Source: Andrena cerasifolii (Eukaryota; Arthropoda; Insecta; Hymenoptera; Andrenidae). From it: DNA of 64,000 nt. The DNA is taken from contig NC_135123.1 of the NCBI RefSeq assembly GCF_050908995.1, forward strand, positions 17,670,001 through 17,734,000. Direction: 5' to 3'. Of this stretch, positions 10,901-23,300 are shown piece by piece. The notes under the pieces are model-generated. The model saw only the letters and a program-made list of their open reading frames with translations, did not search any database and was not told the origin of the DNA. The position numbers and the translations under genes were made by a program. Position 1 is the first letter of the stretch; every line of letters begins with the position of its first letter.

Positions 10901-13900
10901 AAGTCTGTGTCCAAACATTCCACGAAACCGTGTCTAATTTGTGTAGCTAGGGTGGGAGTAGCTGTGAATGTGGACAGCAATTCAGAGTCCGCTCCTGGCT
11001 CGTTGGTTACCTCGTGAATGACGCCGACAGCGTGGAACGCGTGCTGTGGAAGCCACGAGCTGTAGGAGACGTATTTGGCCACGTTGATCATGTAATCAGG
11101 CTTCTTCGATTGCGGATCCACTTCCAAAAGTAATCTTGATAATCCCGTCAGGATTTTGTGTATGGATTTTGCAGCTGCTAGTTGAAACATGTAATTGTGC
11201 TGCGTCTTCAGTCCCCTTTCCAATATCTCCAAACAATACAGAGTACTATTCTCGAGACTCTTTTTACCAGGGAAGGGTTCGTAGGTGTCAAAGTTAGAGC
11301 AGCCCTTATCGAGAACGTATAATATAACATGAAGTAGCTCCGACTTGGAATGCAGCTGAGTCATTATATGATATCCAGGAGCAGAGTTGGCCAATGTAGT
11401 TTCCCCGCTTTGAAGCTCCACTTTACATCCAGTGAAGTCTTCTACAGCCGGTTCGTACTGCTTCATGAGCTTGGAGAATATTTTTAAACACGCTTCGGCA
11501 ACTTCCCACTTCTCTGCTGGATTCTTATATGATCGCGTGTGGAATTTCAAGAACACGGTGTTAATGATGAAATGTAGATACGGATCGAAACCAGGATTTC
11601 GCTGACCCATTCCCAGTAATCGTGGTATAGGAAAATCGGTCAGAACGTCCAAAAGTTCCAGCACCGCTCGTGTTAGTGGATATTCGTCTTCCTTAGACTC
11701 GATCTCTTCCAATTCGGTTTGAACTCCTCTTGGTTGATAGCTACTCACCGTTGGTATAGTTGAAAGTATCTGCGCAGCCTCTAAACTTTGCCATACGGTA
11801 GATGAACTTTCGGGTGACCTTGCTAATGCGGCAAGTGTCCGCACTAACACACTTTTCAATGGAATCGATACTCCGGAACTTACTAAACCGATCAGAGACG
11901 GTAGAACTTTCCAGCCGGGGTGATCGCATATCGCTATTCGCGACATCTCGTCGTTCTTCGCGATCACTTGTACAACCAGAAGCACCGCCTCTAGACCTTT
12001 AACTTCGTCCGGAGTGATTCCTTTTGGATAGCTTCTTTGGCGGTAAACGGTGTCCTGGCTGGGAGGCAGCTCTTTTCGGAGGTTCACGTAATAGCGACTC
12101 AGAGAATTGAAAAAATGATCCCAAGAAATTGTCGTTGATCCTGAAGATCCTGCGAACAGAGTTTGTTAAAACACGATGTTGATATTGCTAGTTTCGAGGT
12201 AAGTAATGCTATAGAAGAATAGGTACCATTTGGTTTAAGAAAATTGAACGCTTGTCTCGCTGCTGGCGGCGAGGAAGCAAGAGACGCTATCATTTTAAGA
12301 TACGGTACGAACAGTCCGGCTGGTAATATCTCTCCGGCGAGACGTACGAATTTAAATAGAGCAACTTGTCTGGATGGTAAACGATTGATGAATGCAGGAG
12401 CGGATGCATGCGTGGAATCTGAGTGATGGCACCAGTAATCCATGACTAGATCCAATTTCAGAGGATCCTCTCCGTATAATTCCGCTACAGTTAACATTAA
12501 ATATTTGAAATGATTATCTAGATTCAGAGGCGGCTCGATACCCTCCTGCTGGTACGCTTGTATTAAGCGCATCGACTCGTCCGCTCGACTTCGCAGATCT
12601 TTCACTTTCAACGGCATTAGTAGTATGAAATCGGAAATAAGAGAGTGAAAGTATCGGATGTAAAATTCTTCCTGGTATATAGTCTTGTTCTTAAGTAAAA
12701 CTTCGCTCATAAAATGGAAGCATTTGTTCGACAGTGCTGCTTCCAACAGCCTTTCGTCTTCGTTGGTAATGTTCAAGACCTGTACACTAGTTGCAGTCTT
12801 AATCGTTGTGAGAGCAACTGCAAACGCAAATTGCACAACTCCACGCAATCCAGCGCACTCCCAATTGATATTAGTCGATACTAACTTCTGATGTAACTCT
12901 TCGTGCGCTCCTCTCTCCGCGATCAGCGGCATAGAATTTATTAACTCTGCAACACGCAGCAAATAGTATAACAAATCACATGGTAAAGCTTATTTTACCG
13001 ATTAATCGACGTATCTGATACCTTCGCCATTCTCGTGGCTGTGTAACGAACTAAAATTAATCGCATTTAGCACGCTCATTACAATAGCAAGCATCACTTT
13101 GTCCGGGCCTCCTTCGCCTGCATCAGATTGTATTTGCTTCGTTTGTAGTAAGGATAGCAGGCTAAATAAGATTGGATTTGGCAGCGAAGATTGGGCTGAC
13201 CACAAGTATAAAATATCAGCTAAATCTTGTCTGGAATCATTGAAAAGTTTCATCACCATGTAACGATGTTTTGAGCCTCCCAATGCCCGATTTTTTTCTA
13301 ACAACTCTTGCTCCTGTTGAAAAGCGAATATTAAATTCAACTTTAAACAAACAAGGATCTCTATTGTAGAAAATCTGAAACGCTTTAGAAGCAATACCTT
13401 TACAGGGTCCATGTTCTCTAGTAAAGACAATATTGTATCTAATAGACCATCCTCTTGTAGCTTATTTGTATATTCGGTAATGTTCCTTATCAGGGCAATA
13501 GGAGCATCGATTTTCCAACTATGACCCATTCTAGCTTGCACGAGCATCCTTAATGTCGACGTAAGTGCCTTCTTCCCATCGTAATACAATAAGATAGCTG
13601 TTAATCCTCGGGGTAAACCAGGATGGTAAGGCACTTGCAACTGGGCTGTGCACAGAAGGTCTAGAGCCATGAATTCATTAAGTTCGTACATGTCGGATAT
13701 AATCAGAGTTTCGTCGACAAGTTCTTTTGACAATAATTGATGTCCTAAACCAGGAAGCGTAATGCCATCCGTTGCCCCTTTCGTGATTTCTTCTCGACTG
13801 TTCGCGTTTGGTGGCTGCAATAAAATTCATCTCAAACTGCATAACGCGGACATTTAATTTTACCGCTGAATGTAATATCAACAATCTGATGTTACACGGC

Positions 13901-14328
13901 TACTCACAGGATTCTTTAAAAGTGTGAGGAAGTTTTGTCTATGATTCCTTAAAGCTTCCGTAAATTCAAGATAATGGTGGTAAGGGGTGGTTGGAGAAGG
14001 TGTAATGTATCGTTCCACCAGACTCTGTAATTCTTTGTAAGGAGTCCACATGTCCTGCGTTGTTGACTTTTCTGTAATACATGCAGCAGACTCATAAGAT
14101 ACACGTAACAAATACACATATATGTAAATGTTCAATAAAACTTTATTAATACATTCTATTGTCCCGATGACAAAGTATCATTTAGCCAAAAGTCCGTAAA
14201 CTTTAGGAAAAACAAGAACAATTTAAATGATTTAAAGCGTCAAAGCATTCTGCACATTGGAGGTTAAAGCTTTTACTTATTAAACCAAGTGTACATATTA
14301 ATATAAACTACAAAATACCTTCAGACAT
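7911..14328 (-). CDS. Nup205: Nuclear pore complex protein Nup205
   Basis: A large alpha-solenoid scaffold nucleoporin of the inner ring, which in other animals binds Nup93 and Nup35. Minus-strand exons are 14328-14319 (ATG plus 7 nt), 14071-13908, 13814-13022, 12946-12227, 12149-8211 and 8125-7911. They total 5841 nt (1946 aa; human 2012), with every splice phase consistent. Family landmarks are the N-terminal MWTPYKELQ, the segment GLPRGLTAILLYYDGKKAL, the stretch HPGWKVLPSLIGL, and the C-terminal HSFIEALVRRIKRLLQ. The fold is all helical, with no enzymatic motif. The last intron is 85 bp. A translation that reads past 8211 into that intron meets an early stop, so the 8125-7911 exon is required to complete the conserved C-terminus. 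It is divergent with STT3A (1.1 kb apart). Confidence 0.96.
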
Positions 14329-15449
14329 ATTGTTGCAGTTAGTAGAACGTTATGAAAATTCAAATCTGTCGAACTGGGAAACTGTACTTAGGTGTAATAG
14401 AAAGTAAGAAATCTCGTGTAACATAATACAAATACCGGTCCTCTAGCGGGAACGACAGACTCACACTCATTGATGATCATAGATCATTGAACAATGTTAC
14501 ACGATACTACATGTAAATACACTCTCCGCGACACGTGCTTTTACTTCGAAACCGTGCTAGGTGGCTGGAGAATTCACACTACACCCTCACTTTTCATTTC
14601 GAAATTCATATTTTACATTACTCAGTAATAATCGTAATAACCGCGGTAAATATTCGAATTCTTTAAACGAAACATTTACGAATCCTCGTCTCGCTTTCGA
14701 GCGACACATTTACATGAGTATTCGATAATTTGCTTTAAGATTTGCACGGCACGTTCGAACTCGAGGTGGCGCGACTAGTAACAGGTTTTAATCCATGCCT
14801 TTTTCTTTGGAGTTGCAATGTTTCTGAGTTAATAGTAATTTAAATGACACTGTTATTTTATTACTTTTCTTGTATTGTTGTAGAATCCGTAAATTTGTAA
14901 GTCCACATCACGGTCTATGTCATATACATAAAACTACATGAATGTATAATGCGGAACGAGAAAATACGTGAATCAAAATACACATATGTCGCCGGCCGGT
15001 AATTTTGTGTACGTGGTCAGTTTTCAGATAGACGATACCATTTAAACCCTGATAGTCTGGTCGTCGAGCATTTAACTGCTGTGCCCGATTTGAATGTCAC
15101 GTTTGTCGTTGCGCTGGCTAATAGTTCTCATAGATCAGCCTTTAATACCTGTTTTTTCTTGTTTACTTTCGGCAGGAGTCATAACCTAATACCGAATGAC
15201 AAACGCCATGTGCCTCTAGAAGTAGCTTCTGTTATCATGGTTCTGTGAGCCTGCATTTCAATTCTTAGTGCCCATGTTTGCAAGCGTTCACTTGCTTTCT
15301 GTGTGTAAAACAATTGTAGTTTTTACGATGTATAGGATACAGGTGGCATAATAATGCACAACGTGCATTCTCTGTTCTTTTTGTGTAGGTAAATTGGCAA
15401 GAAGAAGGTGTTTGATTAAGCGAAAAGTTGTATTCATATCCTAATCGAT
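14329..15449. other. Shared upstream region of Nup205 and STT3A
   Basis: A 1.1-kb noncoding spacer between two divergent start codons, likely containing both promoters and 5' UTRs. A possible 5'-UTR splice acceptor (tttttgtgtag) lies at about 15379-15389, just upstream of the STT3A start. I found no tRNA or repeat in it. Confidence 0.5.
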
Positions 15450-18400
15450 ATGGCTATATTAATGAAAACGAGAGGCTTGCGGATGTCCGCGCAAAAGCAG
15501 GAGACACTTTTGAAGTTGACTGTTTTGTCCCTCGCAGCAATTTTATGTAAGTCTTCGGAATCAGTGGAATAGCGATAAGATTAGTTTCATACAATATTTT
15601 GTGGGTTTTCACTTAAAACTTTTGGTTCTAGCATTCGCAACAAGATTGTTCTCGGTCTTAAGGTTCGAGAGTGTTATACATGAATTCGATCCATATTTTA
15701 ACTACCGCACAACAAAGTATTTAGCAGAAAATGGGTTCTATAGTTTCCACAACTGGTTCGACGATCGTGTTTGGTACCCTCTTGGTAGGATAATCGGAGG
15801 TATGTTTTTTTCATTTTAATTCTTGTCCCCATATAGTCCAATGAAATTAAATGGAAATCTGCTCAACCTATGGAATAATTCCCACCAAGCTAAATTATGG
15901 TAAGGGCCTTCATTTGGCCGTTTTAAACAATATGTCAAAACAACTGTTTTTCACGAATATCTCGGTATCTAGCAGTTTTAAGACAAAAATAGTTATTATG
16001 AAATTTGTAGACAAGTAAATTTTCTACAAAAAAGATTCTATGAGTTTTTTTTGTAGGAGTAACCATTTTCATGTACGTCGGGTTATCAAGTTTCAACCCT
16101 CATACTTTTGACATGGGAAGATCTCGAACCTGGAAATTCAAAAAATTATGAAATGTAAATACGTAGGGGATGTCCTCTTGAGTACAACGCAATTTTATTT
16201 ACTGCCCAAATTCACTCTAGAGTCCTAATTAAAAAAAGTAACTTTTTCCTCGACACTTTTTTTCTATATCAAAACAAAATTTTCTAAACAAAATTGCGTT
16301 GTACTCAGGAGGACATCCCCTACATATTTACAGTTTCATAATTTTTTGAATTTCCGGGTTCGAGATCTTCCCTTGTCAAAAGTATGGTGGTTGAAACTTG
16401 GTAACGCGACGTTCATGAAAATGGTGACTCCTACGAAAGAAACTCATACAAACTTTATTGTAGAGAATTTCCTAGTCTACAAATTTCATAATAACTACTT
16501 TCGTCCTAAAACTGCTAGATACTGAGATATTCGAGAAAAACAGTTGTTTTTTCAACCATCTGTAAAATTTTTAGCGGCAGCCGGATCGATATATTGTTTA
16601 AAATGGCCAAATAAAGGCCCATACCATAATTTAGCTTGGTGGGAATTATTCCGAAGACAGTTCCTAATTTCACTGGACTAGTAATAGAAGACTCTGATGT
16701 AAATGTGATTTGTTTTACAGGAACAATATATCCAGGACTAATGATAACATCAGCAGCATTATACCGTCTTTCATGGTTGTGGAATATTACCTTAGACATA
16801 CGTACTATCTGTGTCTTCCTTGCTCCATTATTTTCAAGTTTAACAACGATCATTACTTACCTGCTTACCAAAGAGCTGAAGGTAAACCCTTTTTCAGTTA
16901 TCTACCTTTGTCTAATATAAACAATGATGTAACGTTACTCTGCTTTTAAGGACTCTGCATCAGGACTGTTCGCTGCGGCCATGATAGCGATTGTTCCTGG
17001 CTATATATCGCGATCCGTAGCAGGGTCTTACGACAATGAGGGCATAGCTATTTTTTGTATGCTGTTTACATATTACATGTGGATCAAAGCAGTCAAAACA
17101 GGAGCGATTTGTTGGGCAACGTGCGCCGCTCTTGCATATTTTTATATGGTATCTTCCTGGGGTGGCTATGTGTTCTTAATCAATCTGATTCCGTTGCACG
17201 TGCTGACCTTAATGGTCACTGGCAGATTCTCTCACAGGATATACATCGCGTACAGTATCCTATACTGCTTAGGAACAATCCTATCTATGCAAATATCGTT
17301 TGTTGGCTTCCAACCTGTTCAGAGCTCTGAACATATGCTTGTAAGTGTTAATTATAATTGGGTTACGTACTCTACTAAATTATCTCGAAAGATATAATGT
17401 TTGTTGCTCGCAGGCATTAGGAGTTTTCGGACTCTGTCAGATACACGCTCTAGTCGATTACTTGCGTAGTAAACTCTCGCAAGATGACTTTGAAGTACTA
17501 TTCCGTGGCCTTGTTATCTCTGTAGTTACTGTTTCATTAATTTTGGGAATTATTCTAACGATCACAGGTACATATATAATAATATCAACGAAATTGAATC
17601 GCTACGAATGTTGGCTTTTAAATTCTTTCAATCTTTTTAAGGAAAAATATCTCCATGGACTGGGCGTTTCTATTCTCTTCTGGACCCCTCTTACGCGAAG
17701 AATCACATACCAATAATTGCTTCGGTCTCCGAACATCAGCCAACATCGTGGAGCTCCTTTTACTTTGATCTCCAGATTTTAGTATTTCTATTCCCTTCCG
17801 GTCTATACTTTTGCTTCTCAAAGTTAACGGACTCCAATATTTTTCTTATCTTGTACGGAGTTACGAGTTTATACTTTGCCGTAAGTACAACTTTCCTAGA
17901 AGTTCTGGTTACAAGCGAGCTCGCAGACATTTAAATGTTTTTCGAAACACACAGGGCGTGATGGTTCGTCTAATGTTAGTTCTTGCTCCCGTAATGTGTA
18001 TTTTGGGTGGAATTGGAGCTTCGTCTCTGCTTGTTACTTATATGAAGCAACTGGACAGTGGAAAAGTTAGCGATAAGAAATCCAAGAAGTTTGAAAGCAG
18101 CTACGTACTCCGAAGCGAGGTAATTGTATTAAGACGTAATATATCGCGAAGTAAATGCGATATCAAGTAAACATTAATTTTCAGATTGCCACACTTTTCA
18201 TAACAGTAATGTGCATTCTCTTCTTCTCGTATACCATTCATTGTACATGGGTTACAGCGGAAGCCTACAGTTCACCTAGTATCGTACTGTCGGCACGTTC
18301 TCCCGACGGTGGTCGAATGATTTTCGATGATTTTAGAGAAGCATATTATTGGCTTCGCATGAACACCCCAGAGGTAATTTTAACATAATTTTAACAGTTC

Positions 18401-19175
18401 TACTAGTTTACGATTCAAATCTCTAAGAATGAAACTACTTTTCTTGACCGTAGAACGCCAAGGTAATGTCCTGGTGGGATTATGGGTATCAAATCACGGC
18501 GATGGCGAATCGTACAATTTTAGTAGACAATAATACATGGAACAATACCCACATATCAAGAGTTGGTCAAGCAATGGCAAGTTCTGAGGAGAAAGCTTAC
18601 GAAATAATGCGAGAACTAGATGTTAATTACGTTCTTGTCATCTTTGGAGGACTTACAGGCTATTCGTCGGATGGTATGTGCAATGGAAGTGAATCTCATA
18701 TTAACTAACAATAAGTACATAAGTAAACAAATCTAAATAGTATATAAATCTGGATTGCAGACATAAACAAGTTCCTATGGATGGTGCGCATCGGCGGAAG
18801 CACGGAGAAGGGTAAATCCATTACCGAATGGGATTATTACAACTCTGCGGGAGAGTTCAGAGTTGACAAAGAGGGTTCGTCGATTTTGCTCAATTGTCTT
18901 ATGTACAAAATGTGTTACTATAGATTCGGTCAAGTTTACACCGAAGGAGGTAAGTGTTTCAATTACTCATCGCACTATTGAATGCCAAATAGTCTGCATT
19001 GAAATTTACGGCGTTTAAAAATTGAACAGGCAAACCTTCTGGGTACGATAGAGTCCGAAACATGGAAATCGGTAACAAAGACTTTGAGCTAGATATGTTG
19101 GAAGAAGCTTACACAACGGAGCATTGGCTTGTACGAATATACAAGGTGAAAGATCTAAGGAACAGAGGAATTTAA
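15450..19175 (+). CDS. STT3A: Oligosaccharyltransferase catalytic subunit STT3A
   Basis: The catalytic subunit of oligosaccharyltransferase, which moves the lipid-linked glycan to Asn in N-X-S/T sequons in the ER lumen. Exons are 15450-15546, 15632-15799, 16721-16881, 16951-17340, 17414-17567, 17642-17880, 17955-18119, 18185-18373, 18454-18673, 18761-18949 and 19030-19175. They give 705 aa, the same length as human STT3A. Visible motifs include HEFDPYFNYR (first acidic metal-binding motif, about residue 50), VPGYISRSVAGSYDNEG, the SVSEHQP loop, the WWDYG catalytic signature (about 528-532) and DNNTWNNTHI. About a dozen membrane segments precede the lumenal domain. The N-terminus and C-terminal tail match STT3A (co-translational form) better than STT3B, which has a longer basic tail. 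Intron 2 carries an 843-bp foldback element. Confidence 0.97.
15836..16678. mobile_element. Foldback MITE in STT3A intron 2
   Basis: An 843-bp element made of two inverse arms of about 400 bp each. The ends read GTCCAATGAAATTA and the inverse of GTCCAGTGAAATTA, flanked by TA on both sides. The AATAATTCCCACCAAGCTAA block occurs near 15881 and inverted near 16632. Arms differ by scattered substitutions, and the left arm lacks a short segment present in the right arm. No protein is encoded. The TA duplication suggests a Tc1/mariner-type mover. Confidence 0.8.
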
Positions 19176-19190
19176 AAAGTAGGAACTAAT

Positions 19191-19286
19191 CGACGCGCGT
19201 TACGAAAAGTAGCACGTTACATTTTTTCTACATGCAGTTGTCCGTAAAAAAAAAATGAAACGTGCTACTCTTCGTAACGCGCGTCG
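19191..19286. mobile_element. Short hairpin element downstream of STT3A
   Basis: A 96-bp near-perfect palindrome with arms CGACGCGCGTTACGAAAAGT and inverse, a loop of about 35 nt, and TAAT directly flanking both sides. It begins 15 bp after the STT3A stop codon, so it is probably transcribed in the 3' UTR as a stable hairpin. It may be a tiny MITE. Confidence 0.6.
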
Positions 19287-20303
19287 TAATAACAAGGAAC
19301 GTAGCGCTATCACAACCTTTGTAAACTATTTCATAATCTCACTCGCTTATAAGTTTTGTAATTGTTTATGAGATATCAATGTGGCACTAAATACAGAATT
19401 ACATATTTCCATGAACAGCAAGCATAATTGAAAGTTTTATAAAAGGTAAATATCACATTGGTAAACGTAGTTATCGATTTATATAATAAGTCGGTTCCGC
19501 GAGCAGACGTATTTATGTTAAAATGCTCTGCAACGATACACTGGTACTTGCAAATTAACGAATGCCTGCAGTATAACATATTAAACAGCCCCTGCGTTCA
19601 CAAGTTGATAATAATCATCTTCAGAATGCTAGATTCTGGAATAATTGTTTTAAATTCAAAATGTATAAACTTAATTGTTCTCTGTGTTGGGGATTAATGA
19701 TATAAAGATTTATTCCACGGTAAGATAGTAATCTTTTAGGTAGAAAGTGAATCTGAATTAAACGGATTCAGTTTATTTTGAAACCGAAACGATGTATCCG
19801 TAAGCTTGAAAGCTGCCACGCATTTGAATTTGTTTAAAAAGAGACACATGGTATGAAAAAGTGCCGATCGTCTTCTTCATAGCGCGCGCTCGTATATACA
19901 CGTATATTAAAAATCCTATGTACCGTCAACCATTCGTATGTTTTATATAGAAACGAATTCCCGTTTCTGTTTTTTTTTCTGAACGCGTATGAATATGTGT
20001 GATTCCCGGTGAAGATGAAAATAATTGCATTTCTTTTTATACATATATTTTATTTGATATATTTAACAGACTGTAAAACCCTTAAGTCTTAAGGATTAAG
20101 AAACGTTTGAACAATAAATGTCTTTTATTTCAGAAATATCGGTTCATTCATGTTAATAAGAATTGCGTTGTTTATACAGTTGCCTTAATCGTCGTACTCT
20201 TATTAATATCGTTCATTTAAGAAACATAGGAATGGAAACGTTCATTTAAATAATAGATTTATTAATCGGTGCATAGTAAAATTTTCCTTGCAGTTCCATT
20301 TGA
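19287..20303. other. Convergent 3' intergenic region STT3A/HD-PTP
   Basis: About 1 kb of AT-rich noncoding DNA between two convergent genes. Several AATAAA motifs are visible (for example near 20112). No gene is supported. Confidence 0.45.
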
Positions 20304-23300
20304 TTATCTTCTAATAGACCAGAGAGGATCTAGCTGGCTCAACGGATCGATCGTCCCTTCTTTAGCCTTCTCTTGGATCGCGGTTGAAGTTGCGTGCCCT
20401 GTGCCACTACTCGTGCAGCTTTTCTGCCGACCTAAAGTTACAAAGTTATTAAATTGTTTCCAACGTCTCCGTAGATATCGAGTACCTTGTTCAATATCAG
20501 AACGCTGTGTATTAATACCGAGACACTGAAGAAAGTCGTCCGAAGGATGCATCTTTCTCGTCGCCTTGTCCTTGTTCCCCTTGAATCCTTCGAAGTTCTC
20601 GAACGTCGAGCGGGTAGATGATAAGATACCACCTAACATTTTAACGATAGAATTAATTTTTAATCGATAATGTAGTCGTCGTGGTCAGGCAATGCAATGC
20701 TTACGTTTCATTAAAATATCTTGAGCGTGGTATAATACCAGCTGGTAAGCGAACAACAAGGACTCCTTATTTACAACTTGTTTACGACACTTCAAAAGAC
20801 CTTTGAATACGAGAGGTACATCAACTATTCCGCATCCAGCGCGTATGTGGCATACTGTCGCGGCCGCTGCCAAGAATAAACTGCTCAGTGCTCCACCATC
20901 CAAGCAGTGCACGATTATTGGCTTCGAACAACGTCTGAGTGCTTGTTCCGTCATCACATCCGTTGAGAATGTAAGTAATGCACCAGGGCTACTAGGGAAA
21001 CCGCTAAGAAAAAGGAAGAATTACATAGATGACACTACATATATCATAGTAATGTAGCAACGCTTTACAAATGAGAATTGAATGCTACTTTGTATCTCGA
21101 AGACTTACTTGGAAGGCCATGTAACAAATTGCATATGAACGACAGTTTTTTCTAGTTTCTTTTTAGTATTATATACAGATATAACTCTCTGAACGTAAGA
21201 TACATGATTCGTTCTCTTTTTCAGTACAATGGTAAAGCCACCGATATTTAAAATCTCTTCTTCGTTCATAGGCCAATATATTTCACCGTTTAACTAAGGG
21301 AAGAGAAAATATATAGTAGAATTGTTGTACTCTAAGTGCATATTTCGTTTTTTTTCTTTTCTGTGTAACGTCTGTCTCTACTATGTATCCTTTAATACCA
21401 ATTCTGTTATGAAATGGGTCTTACCCGTATATGTGAAATAAATAAAACAATATTGGTATTGGTCCTGTACTCTACTACACTTACCTGTACATCAGATGCT
21501 AAGCATGCGATTATCTCACTCTCCTGTTCCCATATCATCATCCAAAACACTTCCACCTTGTCTGGTAGCGGTGTTTGAGTAACAATGAACGATGTTGGTA
21601 TCCACGGCGTGATTTCCATTATATGAGAAGCATTAATGTAATTTGCAACATCTGCCGATGATATTTGCACCCTTGTAGTATCGTACGGAATACATTCCAT
21701 CACTCTGTTCTCCGAGGAATGGGCTAACGCTACTGTACACGATTGCTTTCCGTTCTCCCTTTCCTGAAATTAAAACGTGCTTCTGAATAATGTCACAGGC
21801 GGGATAAGTTTACATAGCAAAAGTGATTCGGTCGGTCTTACTTCAAATTCCTGAACCTCCTTCCATTTTATGTCAAGATTGGTCGCTCCACTCAGCGTTT
21901 TAATAAGTAGACTGTCCACGAACTTTTCATATTTCTCCACTTCGCTGATGAACTTCTGTAGAGCCGCTGGATCTCCTAGAGGATCTTTCTTAGGCTGTAC
22001 GTCATTGTACCATGTATCCCACACAATTTGCAAGTTCTCATTTTCCACTTTGTCTTCGGTCACGGTACTTTGAATATTTGCCTCCTCGTTCTCGGTCTTC
22101 TTTTCGTTGGTAACCTCGCCGCTATCGTGTTTTGCCAGAGGATCTTCTTGCGTTTGAGTGTTACTAAGGGGGCGTACTTCTGGTACCAGGGGTGCATGGT
22201 TTATGGTGATATCAAGATCAGAGAGCAAGTCCACGTTGGACTGCTCCGATGGCTTTGTAGTGGATTTCACAGGATTCGCGCTTGTCGTTGTGTTCGTCCC
22301 ATTGTTAACAGCTTGCATGTAGGTCTGATTGTAATTGTTGTAGCTCTCCGTTTTTCCAGTAGACGCTAACAGAAAGTGAAATATGAATACTGGTGACATA
22401 CTTGACGTAAAGCTTGATTACTTACTCGGATTTTGCATTTGAAGACCATAGGGCGTGGTGTAATAAATATCGGATGAGCTTTGAGGTTGATATGGCTGTC
22501 CGGAATACTGCGAAGACGGAGTTTGACTGACCATAGAATTGTTGCTGGCGTTTGTGTATCTCGCGTTACTTTCTTGCTGCGAGTAACCGTTGCTAACGCT
22601 AGCATTCGTTTGTGACGTTGGCATAGGAGGCTGCTGGGATTCTTGAAGGGTTTGCGGGGTTTGAAGGTTGTTTGAATTGTATTCGTAACACTGACTAGTA
22701 GGATTATAAGTGTACTCCATTTGTCCGTTGTAAGGCTCTGTAACTGCATTCGCCAGTTGATTCCCCTGGACATAATTATATCCCTGGTTGTAGGTTTGGG
22801 GGTAGTTGACGTATCCAGAATATTGAGGATACTGATATGCTTGCGAGTAATTCTGGGCAGTCAGTGACTTTGCGTGGCTCTGAATTATTTCCGTATTAGT
22901 GGGACAGTTGGTGTACGTGTACGTATTACAGGATTCTGTAGACATCATAGTCTGTGGGTACGAAACACCAGTGCCGTGCTGTGCACTCTGATAAGTACTT
23001 GGGTAACTTAAAGCAGCATCGTTAATGGGCACTTGCGATCCATAGGAATACGTTTTATCCGTATAAAGTTGTTTGCTCTGCTCTGTGCAGCTCTGTTGCG
23101 AGTACTGGGCCACATTGAAACTATGCAAATTCGGAGAATACGAACTGGCCATTTCGTTCGCGGAGGCGGGTAAAGAAGTATTGGAATGACCGGGCTGAGG
23201 AATATTTGCATTCATGTATTGCGTTTGCATGTACGGCGTAGAAGCAGCATTATTGTTCGCTCCGGCCGCATTCTGTGGATCAGGTAGATTATAGTACATC

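Noticed and set aside
14748..14775. GTTCGAACTC resembling a tRNA B box
   Set aside because: No A box or cloverleaf-compatible arms at the right spacing.
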